Shown piece by piece: positions 55,646 through 64,000 of a stretch of 64,000 nucleotides of DNA. The notes under the pieces were generated by a model. The model saw nothing but the letters and a program-made list of their open reading frames with translations, searched no databases and was not told the origin of the DNA. The stretch spans positions 42,608 to 106,607 of the forward strand of contig NZ_SNYL01000010.1 in assembly GCF_004363315.1 (NCBI RefSeq), in the 5' to 3' direction. Every line of letters begins with the position of its first letter. Position 1 is the stretch's first letter. Both the position numbers and the translations under genes were made by a program. The stretch comes from Tepidicella xavieri. GTDB lineage: Bacteria; Pseudomonadota; Gammaproteobacteria; Burkholderiales; Burkholderiaceae_C.

Positions 55646-56650
55646 CTAATCACAAAACGCCGAGACGTTGCCCCAGCACCGCAATTCCGGGGGCAAGGGC
55701 GCGGTCAATTCGATCAGACGCCCATCGACCGGATGGCGAAAGCTCAATTGCCACGCATGTAGAAACATGCGCCGCAGACCGCTTTTGTGCAATAGCCGGT
55801 TCAATTCGAAATCGCCATATTTGTCATCACCCACAATCGGGTGCCCGCCGTGGGCCAAGTGCACGCGAATCTGATGGGTCCGCCCCGTCTTGATAGTCAC
55901 GGCCAGCAGGCTGAAGCGCTGCTCGGCCGCTGCGGGCCACCCAGCCGGCGGCGCTACCCGTCCCAGCACCCGCACCAGGCTGATCGAGCGCATGCCCTCC
56001 GGGTCGTCCGGGGTGGTGACGCGCACGCGGCGCTCGCCATCAGGCAGCAGAAATTTGTGCAGTGGCACATCCACCACTTTGCGGCCAACCGGCCAATCGC
56101 CTTTGACCAAGGCCAGATAGGTTTTGCCGGTGGAGCGCTCGCGGAATTGATCCTGCAATTGCCGCAGTGCGCTTTTTTTCTTGGAAATGAGTAAAATGCC
56201 ACTGGTTTCGCGGTCCAGGCGGTGCGCCAATTCCAGGCTTTGCACCTGGGGGCGTGCCTGCCGCAATTGCTCGATCACACCGAATGACACGCCGCTGCCC
56301 CCGTGCACGGCCACGCCAGCGGGTTTGTCCACGGCCAATAAGGCGGCATCTTCCCACAACACGGGAAATTCCCGCGCGGGCGCGGCCGGCGCAGCGGCCA
56401 CCGAGCGGGCCGGCAGGCGAATCGGCGGCACGCGCAACACGTCGCCGGCCTGCACCCGCGTATCGGCCTGCGCCCGGGCTTTGTTGAGCCGCACTTCCCC
56501 AGAGCGGATGATCCGGTAGATGTGGGTTTTGGGCACGCCTTTGAGCTCGCGCAGCAGGTAATTGTCAAGGCGCTGGCCGTCGGAGTCGGCATCCACCGTG
56601 AAATACTGAACGGCCGGCGCCGGGACGGTTTCGGAAGCAGGCATGGGCAT
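55646..56650 (-). CDS. rluC: 23S rRNA pseudouridine synthase RluC
   Basis: A 334-residue RluA-family synthase. It has an N-terminal S4 RNA-binding domain (GQRLDNYLLRELKGVPKTHI), the catalytic aspartate in ELAHRLDRETSGILL, and TIKTGRTHQIRVHLAHGGHP. RluC modifies 23S positions 955/2504/2580 in E. coli. Several ATGs are clustered (56656, 56650, 56644); the exact start is uncertain. It is divergent from rne, as in E. coli. Confidence 0.93.
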   Translation of the reverse strand: MPMPASETVPAPAVQYFTVDADSDGQRLDNYLLRELKGVPKTHIYRIIRSGEVRLNKARAQADTRVQAGDVLRVPPIRLPARSVAAAPAAPAREFPVLWEDAALLAVDKPAGVAVHGGSGVSFGVIEQLRQARPQVQSLELAHRLDRETSGILLISKKKSALRQLQDQFRERSTGKTYLALVKGDWPVGRKVVDVPLHKFLLPDGERRVRVTTPDDPEGMRSISLVRVLGRVAPPAGWPAAAEQRFSLLAVTIKTGRTHQIRVHLAHGGHPIVGDDKYGDFELNRLLHKSGLRRMFLHAWQLSFRHPVDGRLIELTAPLPPELRCWGNVSAFCD

Positions 56651-56712
56651 GGCAGACTGGGCAAGCGTCACGTGCGGGGCAGGCTCTTGGCCCGCGACGA
56701 CCGGCAAGCCTC

Positions 56713-57184
56713 TATAATGGGGGCGTCTGGTTGCGATTGGCAAGTGCTTGATGGGCCGTGAAGTTTAAGGCACGCACGAGTGACAGTCGGCCCAGGCAGG
56801 TAGCCCGCTTCGGCGCACGCCGCTTGCGCACGATCGCGCAGCGCGCCGCCGCAGTCGTGCCGACGTTGTCGTTTCAGCGAACCCGATACGGAATACCCCA
56901 AACGCCCAGCCACCGGCCGATCCGGCGGGGCTGGGCGTGGACGCAAGTGAACTCAGAGACGCACAGGCAGACGCAGTGTCCCACACCGACTTGCCCCCTT
57001 TGATCACCCAACTCCGCGCGCCTATGCCCAGGCTTGCCTGAGCGTGCGCGGCGCCCGGCTGCGCCGCCGCTCAGACGCCCAGGGCTCTCCGGCAATTCCT
57101 CCTCGTTCGCCACCACCACGCCGGCCTGTGGCTGTGCGCCCGTTGACGGGCCGTTGTGATCGAAAAAACGAGGACTTTCATTTC
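56713..57184 (+). promoter_or_regulatory. rne promoter and long untranslated leader
   Basis: The 534 bp between rluC and rne hold no convincing gene. TATAAT at 56713-56718 is a consensus -10 (the -35 is poor), giving a leader of about 460 nt. Within it ACGCCCAGCC (56902-56911) and GGCTGGGCGT (56929-56938) form a perfect 10-bp hairpin with an inner CCGG/CCGG. E. coli rne is autoregulated through a 361-nt leader with hairpins cut by RNase E; the same is likely here. AACGAGGA lies just before the ATG. Confidence 0.65.
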
Positions 57185-60049
57185 ATGAAGCGCATGCTGA
57201 TCAACGCCACGCAGGCCGAAGAGCGCCGCCTGGCGATCGTGGACGGGCAGAAACTGCTCGATTACGAAATCGAAATCGAGGGGCGCGAACAGCGCAAGGG
57301 CAATATCTACAAAGCCGTCGTCACGCGGGTGGAGCCCTCGCTGGAGGCGTGCTTCGTGGACTACGGCGAGGAACGCCACGGCTTTTTGCCGTTCAAGGAA
57401 ATCTCGCGCCAGTACTTCCAGGGCAATGTGGCCCCCTCGCAGGCCCGCATCCAGGACGTGATCCGCGAAGGGCAGGAACTCATCGTTCAGGTGGAGAAGG
57501 AAGAGCGCGGCAACAAAGGCGCGGCGCTGACCACCTTCATCAGCCTGGCCGGGCGCTATGTGGTGCTGATGCCCAACAACCCGCGCGGCGGCGGCGTGAG
57601 CCGGCGCATCGAAGGCGAGGACCGCGCCGAACTCAAGGCCACGCTCGACCAGCTCGAATACCCCAATGGCATGAGCATCATTGCGCGCACGGCCGGCATC
57701 GGGCGCGACGCCGCCGAGCTGCAATGGGACTTGAACTACCTGCTCAAGCTGTGGAATGCCATCGACGGCGCGGCCAAGGCGGGCAAAGGCGCCTTCCTCA
57801 TCTACCAGGAGTCCAGCCTCGTCATCCGGGCCATCCGCGACTACTTCAACAGCGACATCGGTGAGATCCTGATCGACACCGACGACATCTACGAGCAAGC
57901 CCACCAGTTCATGACGCACGTGATGCCCGAGCACGGCCACCGCGTCAAGCGCTACCGCGATGCGGCCCCGTTGTTTTCGCGCTTCCAGATCGAACACCAG
58001 ATCGAGACCGCCTACAGCCGCACCGTGAACCTGCCTTCGGGCGGCGCCATCGTGATCGACCAGACCGAAGCCCTGGTTGCGGTGGACGTGAACTCCGCAC
58101 GCGCCATCAAAGGCGGCGACATCGAGGAAACCGCGCTGCGCACCAACCTGGAAGCCGCCGACGAAGTGGCGCGCCAGGCCCGCCTGCGCGACCTGGGCGG
58201 CCTGATCGTGATCGACTTCATCGACATGGAGGACAGCAAGAACCGCCGCGAAGTGGAAAACCGCCTGCGCGACGCCTTGCGCCAGGACCGCGCCCGCGTG
58301 CAGTTCAGCGCCATCAGCAAGTTCGGCCTGCTGGAGATGAGCCGCCAGCGCCTGCGCCCGGCCCTCAACGAGGGGGCCTCCATCCCCTGCCCGCGCTGCG
58401 GCGGCTCTGGCCACATCCGCGACACCGAATCCTCGGCGCTGCAAATTCTGCGCGTGATCCAGGAAGAATCCCTCAAAGACGGCACCGCCGCCGTGTTCGT
58501 GCAGGTGCCGGTGGAGGTGGCCAGCTTCCTGCTCAACGAAAAGCGCACCGAAATCACCAAGATCGAGCTCAAGCAGCGCATCAACGTGCTGCTGGTGCCC
58601 AACAAATCGCTCCACACCCCGCACTACAAGCTGGAGCGCATCAAGCACGACGATCCCCGGCTCGACCACCTGGACGCCAGCTACAAGCTGGCCGAAGAAG
58701 TGGACGACGTGGCCACCTTCACGCGCCGCAGCCAGGAACGCGCCAACAAACAGGAGCCGGTCATCAAAGGCGTGCTGCCCGACAGCCCGGCCCCGGTGGC
58801 GGCCCCCAAGCCGGCCGCGGCACCGTCGCCGGTGGCCGCTGCCCCAGCCACCCCGACGGCGGCACCCGCGCCGGCAGAAACCGGCTTCATGGCCTGGCTG
58901 CGCCGCCTCTTTGGCCTGACACCGGCGCCCGCCACCCCCACGCCAGCGCCGGCGGCTGCGGCCCCTGCACCCGCCGCCCGCGCCGACCAGCGCGGCCCCA
59001 ACGCGCGCGGCAACCGCGGCCGTGGCGGCGAACGGCAGGGTCAGCGCCAGCCCGACGGCGAAGCCCCACGCCAGGGCGATGCCCGCCGCAACCCCGAACG
59101 CGGCGAGCGGGGCGACCGCTCGCGCCCCAACGGCGAGCGCCCGCTCGCCGAACGTGCGGCCAACGGTGAAGCCCGCAACGAATCCCGCCCCGATGGCCGC
59201 CGCCCCTCCCGCCCGGAACGCGAACCCCGGCGCGACACCCCCCAAGAGGCCGCAGGCGAGGCCGTGGCGGTCAACGAAGGCGCTCCACCAGCCGCTGCCG
59301 ACAGCGATACCCCGCGCCGCGAGCGCGGCGAAGGCCGCCGCCGTGGACGCGGCGAAGGCCGCCGATCGGCCGAGGAAACCGCCATCACCCCCGCCCCGCT
59401 GCCCGCCAGCGCCAGCGAGTCCCCCGCCGCCGAGGCCGAAGCCGAAACGAACGGGGCCGAGCCAGCCGCCACCGATGCGGGCACGGCGGCAGCCGGTCGC
59501 AACAACCGACGCAGCCGCGACCGCTATGGCCGCGAACGCCGCCAGCGCAGCGAGGCCGCCAACGAGGCCCCCGCCTCGACCACCACGGCCGAAGCGGACG
59601 CCGAACCGACCGAGCCGCCCGCTCGGTCCTACTTCACCATGCCGGCCGCCGCGCCACTGGCCAGCCCCTCGGCGCCTGGCACCGAAGCAGCCGCCACCGC
59701 CCAACCGGCCAGCGAAGCCACTGCCCCGGCCAACGACGCGCAAACCCCGGCCGAGCCGATCGTCGTGGCCACGGCTGAGCCTGCCTCCATTGAGAAGCCC
59801 ACGGACGCCCCGGCGCCCTATGTGCTCGACGTGGACCGCCTGGCTCAAGTGGCGCAGGCCGCCGGCTTGCAATGGGTGCAGTCCGACGCCGACAAGGTCG
59901 CCCAGGCACAGGCCGCCATCGCGGCCGAGCCGCAGCCGATTCGCGTGCCGCGCGAACCCAAGCCCGTGGTGCTGGCCGATGACGACCCCCTGGTGCTGGT
60001 CGAAACCCGCCGCGATCTGCGCGAGCTGCGGCTGCCGTTCGAGCAGTGA
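57185..60049 (+). CDS. rne: Ribonuclease E
   Basis: A 954-residue endoribonuclease that starts mRNA decay and matures rRNA and tRNA. The catalytic half (1 to about 510) includes an S1 domain, the magnesium aspartates D301 ([11 protein letters not shown]) and D344 (IVIDFIDME), and the zinc link C402-P-R-C405. These correspond to E. coli D303, D346, C404 and C407 with a constant offset of two. The C-terminal half is low-complexity Ala/Pro and Arg/Gly/Asn-rich ([17 protein letters not shown]), the usual scaffold for RNA and degradosome partners, and keeps [10 protein letters not shown] as a possible membrane-binding helix. The ATG at 57185 fits [20 protein letters not shown]. Confidence 0.97.
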   Translation: MKRMLINATQAEERRLAIVDGQKLLDYEIEIEGREQRKGNIYKAVVTRVEPSLEACFVDYGEERHGFLPFKEISRQYFQGNVAPSQARIQDVIREGQELIVQVEKEERGNKGAALTTFISLAGRYVVLMPNNPRGGGVSRRIEGEDRAELKATLDQLEYPNGMSIIARTAGIGRDAAELQWDLNYLLKLWNAIDGAAKAGKGAFLIYQESSLVIRAIRDYFNSDIGEILIDTDDIYEQAHQFMTHVMPEHGHRVKRYRDAAPLFSRFQIEHQIETAYSRTVNLPSGGAIVIDQTEALVAVDVNSARAIKGGDIEETALRTNLEAADEVARQARLRDLGGLIVIDFIDMEDSKNRREVENRLRDALRQDRARVQFSAISKFGLLEMSRQRLRPALNEGASIPCPRCGGSGHIRDTESSALQILRVIQEESLKDGTAAVFVQVPVEVASFLLNEKRTEITKIELKQRINVLLVPNKSLHTPHYKLERIKHDDPRLDHLDASYKLAEEVDDVATFTRRSQERANKQEPVIKGVLPDSPAPVAAPKPAAAPSPVAAAPATPTAAPAPAETGFMAWLRRLFGLTPAPATPTPAPAAAAPAPAARADQRGPNARGNRGRGGERQGQRQPDGEAPRQGDARRNPERGERGDRSRPNGERPLAERAANGEARNESRPDGRRPSRPEREPRRDTPQEAAGEAVAVNEGAPPAAADSDTPRRERGEGRRRGRGEGRRSAEETAITPAPLPASASESPAAEAEAETNGAEPAATDAGTAAAGRNNRRSRDRYGRERRQRSEAANEAPASTTTAEADAEPTEPPARSYFTMPAAAPLASPSAPGTEAAATAQPASEATAPANDAQTPAEPIVVATAEPASIEKPTDAPAPYVLDVDRLAQVAQAAGLQWVQSDADKVAQAQAAIAAEPQPIRVPREPKPVVLADDDPLVLVETRRDLRELRLPFEQ

Positions 60050-60060
60050 GCCATCGCCGT

Positions 60061-60108
60061 CGGGGCTTGATCTGCGTCAAGCCCCGGCTCGGCCCAGCGC
60101 CTTATCCT
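60061..60108 (+). promoter_or_regulatory. Fnr-type box and -10 of the hemerythrin gene
   Basis: TTGATCTGCGTCAA (60067-60080) differs by one base from the cytochrome c peroxidase box. A 22-nt spacer leads to TATCCT (60103-60108). The box lies in a wider dyad, CGGGGCTTGA (60061-60070) / TCAAGCCCCG (60077-60086), which may also end rne transcription. The predicted start is at about 60115, so the hemerythrin mRNA would be essentially leaderless. Confidence 0.65.
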
Positions 60109-60115
60109 TCGCCCC

Positions 60116-60619
60116 ATGACCGAAGCCGCCACCGATTTCCCCGTCGTCCCGGATCTGCACTGGAGCGACGAACTGCACACCGGCGACGCCCGCATGGACG
60201 AGACACACGAGGAATTCGTGCGCATGCTCGCCGACCTGCGCGCCTTGCCTGCCGAAGCGCAACTGCCGCTGTATCGTGAGCTGACCGCGCACACCGAGGC
60301 CCATTTCGCGCAGGAAGATCGCTGGATGCTGGCCACCGGCTTCACCGCCGACAACTGCCACAGCCTGCAGCACAAAAGCATCCTCGACACCATGCGGGCC
60401 GTGGAAACCCACTACCTGCAAGGCGATCTCGACATCATCAGCCGCATGGCCGACGCCTTGGCGGAATGGTTCCCCATGCATGCCCGCAGCATGGACGCGG
60501 GCTTGGCGCAGCACATGCGCTCGCTCGGCTTTGACACCCACACCGAAACCCTGCCTGACCCCTCGCGGGTGCGGCCTGCCAGCATGAGCGGCTGCGGCAG
60601 CATCACCTGCAGCGACTGA
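60116..60619 (+). CDS. Bacteriohemerythrin
   Basis: A 167-residue single-domain hemerythrin with a di-iron O2-binding site. Ligand candidates are the histidines in LHWSDELHTGDARMDETHEE, H-x-x-x-E in EAHFAQEDRWM, H-x-x-x-H in HSLQHKSIL and the late H-x-x-x-D in HARSMDAGL. The C-terminal tail ends with two cysteines (GCGSITCSD). It may carry O2 or buffer it for oxidases. An Fnr-type promoter fits use at low oxygen. Confidence 0.9.
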   Translation: MTEAATDFPVVPDLHWSDELHTGDARMDETHEEFVRMLADLRALPAEAQLPLYRELTAHTEAHFAQEDRWMLATGFTADNCHSLQHKSILDTMRAVETHYLQGDLDIISRMADALAEWFPMHARSMDAGLAQHMRSLGFDTHTETLPDPSRVRPASMSGCGSITCSD

Positions 60620-60663
60620 CCCCCTCGCAGCCCGCTTCGGGCAGGACGCAATTTATTTCACAC

Positions 60664-60693
60664 GCGCCTGTCACGCTTTCACAAGACAGGCGC
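60664..60693. promoter_or_regulatory. Perfect 9-bp inverted repeat upstream of lldD
   Basis: GCGCCTGTC (60664-60672) and GACAGGCGC (60685-60693), 12-nt loop, in the 124-bp gap between hemerythrin and lldD. There is no U-tract; it is either a weak terminator or an operator for lldD. Confidence 0.45.
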
Positions 60694-60743
60694 CAGGGCG
60701 AAAGCTACGATCACGGGCGAACCGTCCCGAGGAGTACACCCGA

Positions 60744-61898
60744 ATGCCCGTGATCACCCATATCGAAGACCTGCGCCGCCTGGCGCAGCGCCACGTGCCG
60801 CGCATGTTCTACGACTATGCCGACAGCGGCTCGTGGACCGAAAGCACCTACCGCGCCAACGAATCCGACTTCCAGCCCATCAAGCTGCGCCAGCGCGTGG
60901 CGGTGAACATGGAGGGCCGCACCACCCGCACGACCATGGTCGGGCAGGACGTGGCGATGCCGGTGGCCATTGCCCCCACCGGGCTGACCGGCATGCAGCA
61001 CGCCGACGGCGAAATTCTGGCCGCCCGCGCCGCCAAGCGATTCGGCGTGCCCTTCACCCTGTCCACCATGAGCATCTGCTCCATCGAGGACGTGGCCCAG
61101 CACGCCGGCGAAGGCTTCTGGTTCCAGCTCTACGTGATGCGCGACCGTGATTTCATCGAGCGACTGATCGACCGCGCCAAGGCGGCCCGCTGCGGCGCCT
61201 TGGTGCTGACGCTGGATCTGCAAATCCTCGGCCAGCGTCACAAAGACCTCAAAAACGGCCTGTCCGCGCCACCCAAGCTCACCCTGCCCAACCTCCTGAA
61301 CATGATGACCAAGCCCCGCTGGTGTCTGGGGATGCTGGGCACCTCGCGGCGCCAGTTTGGCAACATCGTGGGCCACGTCAAAGGCGTGGACAACATGGGC
61401 AGCCTCTCGGCCTGGACGGCGCAGCAGTTCGACCCGCGCCTGAACTGGGGCGACGTGGAATGGATCAAGAAGCGCTGGGGCGGCAAGCTGATCCTCAAAG
61501 GCATCATGGACGAGGAAGATGCCCGGCTCGCGGTGGAATCCGGGGCCGATGCGCTCATCGTCAGCAACCATGGCGGCCGCCAGCTCGACGGCGCCGAAAG
61601 CAGCATCCGCGCCCTGCCCAAAATCGTCGCCGCGGTGGGCCATCGGATCGAAGTCCACATGGATGGTGGCATCCGCAGCGGCCAGGACGTGCTCAAGGCC
61701 CGCGCGCTGGGCGCGCAAGGCACGTACATCGGCCGGGCCTTCCTCTATGGCTTGGGCGCCATGGGCGAGGCCGGCGTGACCAAGGCCTTGGAGATCATCC
61801 ACAAGGAACTCGACCTGACCATGGCCTTCACCGGCCACACCGACATCAACCGCGTGGACCGCAGCATTTTGCTGCCCGGCACCTATCCGACAGCGTGA
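60744..61898 (+). CDS. lldD: FMN-dependent L-lactate dehydrogenase
   Basis: A 384-residue alpha-hydroxy-acid oxidizing flavoprotein that oxidises L-lactate to pyruvate and passes electrons to quinone. It has FYDYADSGSWTESTYRANES, IAPTGLTGMQHADGE, LVLTLDLQILGQRHKDLKNG, catalytic histidine in IVSNHGGRQLDGA and the FMN phosphate site MDGGIRSGQDVLKARALGA. GAGGAG lies about 10 nt before the ATG. No lldPR genes adjoin. Confidence 0.93.
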   Translation: MPVITHIEDLRRLAQRHVPRMFYDYADSGSWTESTYRANESDFQPIKLRQRVAVNMEGRTTRTTMVGQDVAMPVAIAPTGLTGMQHADGEILAARAAKRFGVPFTLSTMSICSIEDVAQHAGEGFWFQLYVMRDRDFIERLIDRAKAARCGALVLTLDLQILGQRHKDLKNGLSAPPKLTLPNLLNMMTKPRWCLGMLGTSRRQFGNIVGHVKGVDNMGSLSAWTAQQFDPRLNWGDVEWIKKRWGGKLILKGIMDEEDARLAVESGADALIVSNHGGRQLDGAESSIRALPKIVAAVGHRIEVHMDGGIRSGQDVLKARALGAQGTYIGRAFLYGLGAMGEAGVTKALEIIHKELDLTMAFTGHTDINRVDRSILLPGTYPTA

Positions 61899-61916
61899 TG
61901 CCGGGGGCCGGCCCCG

Positions 61917-63641
61917 TCAGAGCGAAATGCCCGGGTCGCCGGCCACGTCGATGAGCTTGGGCGTGTTGATCTTCAGCGGCTTGATGACCTTCTTGTCGCG
62001 CAGGTAACTGCCCACCACGTCCCAGATCGGGGTGCCCTGCACGCCCTCCTGCACCGAGGCCCAGCCGGCCACCTTGTACTTCTTGTCGGCCTCGATGGGC
62101 TTGCCTTTGAGCATCATGTTGTTGATGCGCTGGCCCATCGGCGCCTTGGGCGAGCAGGTGTATTCCAGCCCGCCGACGCGCACCATGTCCCCACCCTGCT
62201 GGAAGTAGGGGTCGGGGTTGAAGATGTTGTCGGCCACGTCTTCGAGGATGGTCTTGATCTCGGCGCCAGTGAACTCGTTGAGCGTGGTGGCCGGATAGGT
62301 CAGCGCCATCTGGTCCATCATGCGCTCGTAGGTGATGGTGTCACCGGCCAGCAGGCTGGTGCCCCAGCGCACGCCCGGCGAGAACGAGATTTCGGCGCCG
62401 CGCACTTCCATCAGCGCTTCGCAGATGAGCTGGTCCCAGGATCCATTGAAATTGCCCCGGCGGTACAGCGTGCCTTCGGTGACCGCGAGCTTTTCTTCCA
62501 GCCGGTCTTTGTAAGGCGCGCGCACCTTGTCGATGAAGGCCTGCATCTCGCGGTCGGCGGGCAGGAAGTTGGAGAACACCGGCAGGAGCTTGTAGCGGTA
62601 GTCCTGGATCTTGCCGCCGCGGAAGTCGAAGTCCAGCACGGCGAGGAATTTGCCATTGGAGCCGGCATTGGTCACCAAGGTCTGCCCACCGGCGTTTTTC
62701 ACCACCACTGGCGCGGGCATGCCGTCATGCGTGTGGCCGCCCAGGATGGCGTCGATGCCGCGCACGCGCGAGGCCATTTTGATGTCCACGTCCATCCCGT
62801 TGTGCGAGAGCACCACCACCACCTGCGCCCCCTTGGCCCGGCACTCGTCCACCATTTTCTGCATGTGGTCCTCCTGGATGCCGAAGGTCCAGTCGGGCAC
62901 GAAGTGGCGCGGGTTGGCAATCGGGGTGTAGGGGAAGGCCTGGCCGATGACGGCGATCTTGACGCCGCTTTGCTCTTTGAAGGTGTAGGGTTCGAAGACG
63001 AGGTCTTCAAAGTCCGTCGTCTTGACGTTGTGGGCCACGAAGTCGATGTGGCCCTTGAAGTCTTTCTGGACGATTTCCTTGACGCGGTCGGCGCCGAAGG
63101 TGAATTCCCAGTGCGGGGTCATGATGTTGACACCCAGCAGCTTGCAGGCGTCCACCATGTCCTGCGCGTTGGTCCACAACGAGGTGGCCGAGCCCTGCCA
63201 GGTGTCGCCGCCGTCGAGCAGCAGCGCATGGGGGCGGCTGGCTTTGAGCTGCTTGACCAGGGTGGCCAGATGGGCGAAACCGCCGACCTTGCCGTAGGTA
63301 CGCGCGGCACGGTCGAAATCCAGATAGGTGAAAGCGTGAGCTTCGGGCGTGCCGGGGCGAATGCCAAAGAACTTCAGCAGGTTTTCCCCGACGATGTGCG
63401 GCGGGCGGCCGAAGGCTTCGCCCACCCCCAGGTTCACGTTGGGCTCGCGGAAATAGATCGGCATGAGCTGCGCGTGGCAGTCGGTGAAATGCAGGAAGCT
63501 GACGTTGCCGAATTTGGGCACGTCATAAAGCCGTTGGGCGGCGCTGTGGTTGCCGGCCAGCACGTCTTTGTGGCCAATGGCCATGCCAGCGGCGCTGGCC
63601 ACCGCCAGAACCTGCAAGAACTCGCGTCGGCTGAAGCTCAT
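61917..63641 (-). CDS. soxB: Thiosulfohydrolase SoxB
   Basis: A 574-residue periplasmic dimanganese enzyme that releases sulfate from SoxY-bound sulfur intermediates. A twin-arginine signal SRREFLQVLAVASAAGM is present. Metal motifs are FTDCHAQLMP, LLDGGDTWQGS, VLSHNGMDVD and GGHTHDGMP, and the C-terminal 5'-nucleotidase-like domain has DVADNIFNPDPYFQQGGDMV. GAGG lies 9 nt before the ATG. It shows that the organism oxidises thiosulfate or related sulfur compounds. Confidence 0.96.
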   Translation of the reverse strand: MSFSRREFLQVLAVASAAGMAIGHKDVLAGNHSAAQRLYDVPKFGNVSFLHFTDCHAQLMPIYFREPNVNLGVGEAFGRPPHIVGENLLKFFGIRPGTPEAHAFTYLDFDRAARTYGKVGGFAHLATLVKQLKASRPHALLLDGGDTWQGSATSLWTNAQDMVDACKLLGVNIMTPHWEFTFGADRVKEIVQKDFKGHIDFVAHNVKTTDFEDLVFEPYTFKEQSGVKIAVIGQAFPYTPIANPRHFVPDWTFGIQEDHMQKMVDECRAKGAQVVVVLSHNGMDVDIKMASRVRGIDAILGGHTHDGMPAPVVVKNAGGQTLVTNAGSNGKFLAVLDFDFRGGKIQDYRYKLLPVFSNFLPADREMQAFIDKVRAPYKDRLEEKLAVTEGTLYRRGNFNGSWDQLICEALMEVRGAEISFSPGVRWGTSLLAGDTITYERMMDQMALTYPATTLNEFTGAEIKTILEDVADNIFNPDPYFQQGGDMVRVGGLEYTCSPKAPMGQRINNMMLKGKPIEADKKYKVAGWASVQEGVQGTPIWDVVGSYLRDKKVIKPLKINTPKLIDVAGDPGISL

Positions 63642-63655
63642 GGGGTCTATCCTCG

Positions 63656-63683
63656 TTATGGGTGGTTATCGGTGTTTATGGGT
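63656..63683. repeat. Three 8-bp repeats at 10-bp period in the soxZ-soxB gap
   Basis: TTATGGGT (63656-63663), TTATCGGT (63666-63673) and TTATGGGT (63676-63683) are spaced exactly one helical turn apart. A further direct repeat, GGGTCTATC, occurs at 63643-63651 and 63680-63688. They could be a phased binding site, or a recent tandem duplication. Confidence 0.6.
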
Positions 63684-63698
63684 CTATCGGGAGCGAAA

Positions 63699-63718
63699 AG
63701 GCCAGCGGGTGCTGGCCT
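63699..63718 (-). terminator. Terminator-like stem between soxZ and soxB
   Basis: AGGCCAGC and GCTGGCCT form a perfect 8-bp stem with a 4-nt loop, followed on the minus strand by TTTTCGC. It could end or attenuate transcription between soxZ and soxB, or protect the upstream mRNA. Confidence 0.6.
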
Positions 63719-63736
63719 GTGAGGGGGTGGGAGGCG

Positions 63737-64000
63737 TCAGGAGATGGTGGCCTCGTCGGTGCGGGACTCACCCTTGTTGTCCACCCACTTGACCACCACC
63801 TTGTCGCCCTTGGCCGCGCCCTTGAACTTGAACGCCAGAAACGGGTTCTGCGACACCGCCCCGCTCCACTCGCACTTGAGCACGCTCTTGCCGTTGTGGG
63901 TGGCCTCCACGTTCGTGATGTAGTGCGCCGGCACCAGATTGCCCGAGCCGTCGCGCCGCGTCCCCGGCTCCATCACGTGCGACATCAGCACGCGCACCGT
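63737..64000 (-). CDS. soxZ: Sulfur-carrier complex protein SoxZ (partial, N-terminus beyond the edge)
   Basis: The last 87 residues of SoxZ: RVLMSHVMEPGTRRDGSGNL, VPAHYITNVEATHNGKSVLK and FKFKGAAKGDKVVVKW. SoxZ partners SoxY, whose C-terminal cysteine carries the sulfur substrate. Family members are about 103 residues, so about 16 N-terminal residues are missing at the window edge. soxB is the next gene downstream. Confidence 0.92.
   Translation of the reverse strand, partial: TVRVLMSHVMEPGTRRDGSGNLVPAHYITNVEATHNGKSVLKCEWSGAVSQNPFLAFKFKGAAKGDKVVVKWVDNKGESRTDEATIS

Noticed and set aside
57071..59872. 933-codon open frame antisense to rne
   Set aside because: Arises from strong third-position G+C bias; Gly/Val/Ala-rich with no domain, while rne motifs are complete.
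1..64000. tRNA or rRNA genes
   Set aside because: No cloverleaf with a CCA end or rRNA signature was recognised on reading; a covariance-model scan would be decisive.

Overview
The window is gene-dense, about two-thirds G+C, and almost entirely chromosomal housekeeping DNA from a betaproteobacterium of the order Burkholderiales. It most resembles Comamonadaceae and sulfur-oxidising relatives. The basis is the gene order ubiG-ompA / gyrA-serC-pheA-tyrA-aroA/cmk-rpsA-ihfB-lapA-lapB, the fusion of EPSP synthase to cytidylate kinase, a short betaproteobacterial H-NS, and a sox thiosulfate-oxidation locus at the right edge. The species cannot be told from the sequence alone. No rRNA, tRNA, insertion sequence, prophage or CRISPR array was seen.

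Layout. 1-1775 (minus): phosphoglycolate phosphatase (cut by the edge), ubiG and an OmpA-type porin with a Pro-Ala linker. 2037-13638 (plus): gyrA, serC, pheA, tyrA, aroA/cmk, rpsA, ihfB, lapA, lapB. 13657-15769: a small membrane protein and a two-RCK potassium channel. 15860-17680 (minus): di-haem cytochrome c peroxidase and an Fnr-like regulator. 17814-29174: a MerR/cobalamin (CarH/LitR) photoreceptor divergent from an 11-gene, tightly overlapping operon for lipid modification and light damage: flavoenzyme, DUF1365, CFA-synthase-like methyltransferase, chalcone-isomerase-like protein, GPH transporter, DUF3833 lipoprotein, SDR, NTF2-like protein, cryptochrome, DUF2256 and FeS-BCP photolyase. 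29152-34028: CBS/CorC membrane protein, apaH, rhlE and an acyl desaturase. 34218-46596: rpsT, argD-argF, a flavoprotein, a polyphosphate:AMP phosphotransferase, rpsU-yqeY-murI, pmbA, yjgA-mog, cysE and trmJ. 46726-53613: suhB, a PilZ protein, mutS, pcm, rhodanese and tolC. 53614-60049: a ribosome GTPase, a HAD phosphatase, hns, rluC and rne with a long leader. 60116-64000: hemerythrin, lldD, soxB and partial soxZ.

Two themes stand out. First, the CarH-type operon looks like a light or singlet-oxygen response that remodels membrane fatty acids and repairs DNA. Its methyltransferase has lost two of the bicarbonate-site residues of true cyclopropane synthase. Second, three separate genes (cytochrome c peroxidase, acyl desaturase, hemerythrin) carry near-identical TTGAy-N4-rTCAA boxes exactly 22 nt upstream of a -10-like hexamer. 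This implies a small oxygen-responsive regulon for the Fnr-like protein encoded here, which keeps only three of the four canonical cluster cysteines.

Other observations are a shared initial-transcript motif in the rpsT and rpsU promoters, an rpsA promoter inside the cmk coding region, large dyads upstream of ompA, a ~460-nt rne leader, and helically phased repeats with a terminator-like stem between soxZ and soxB.
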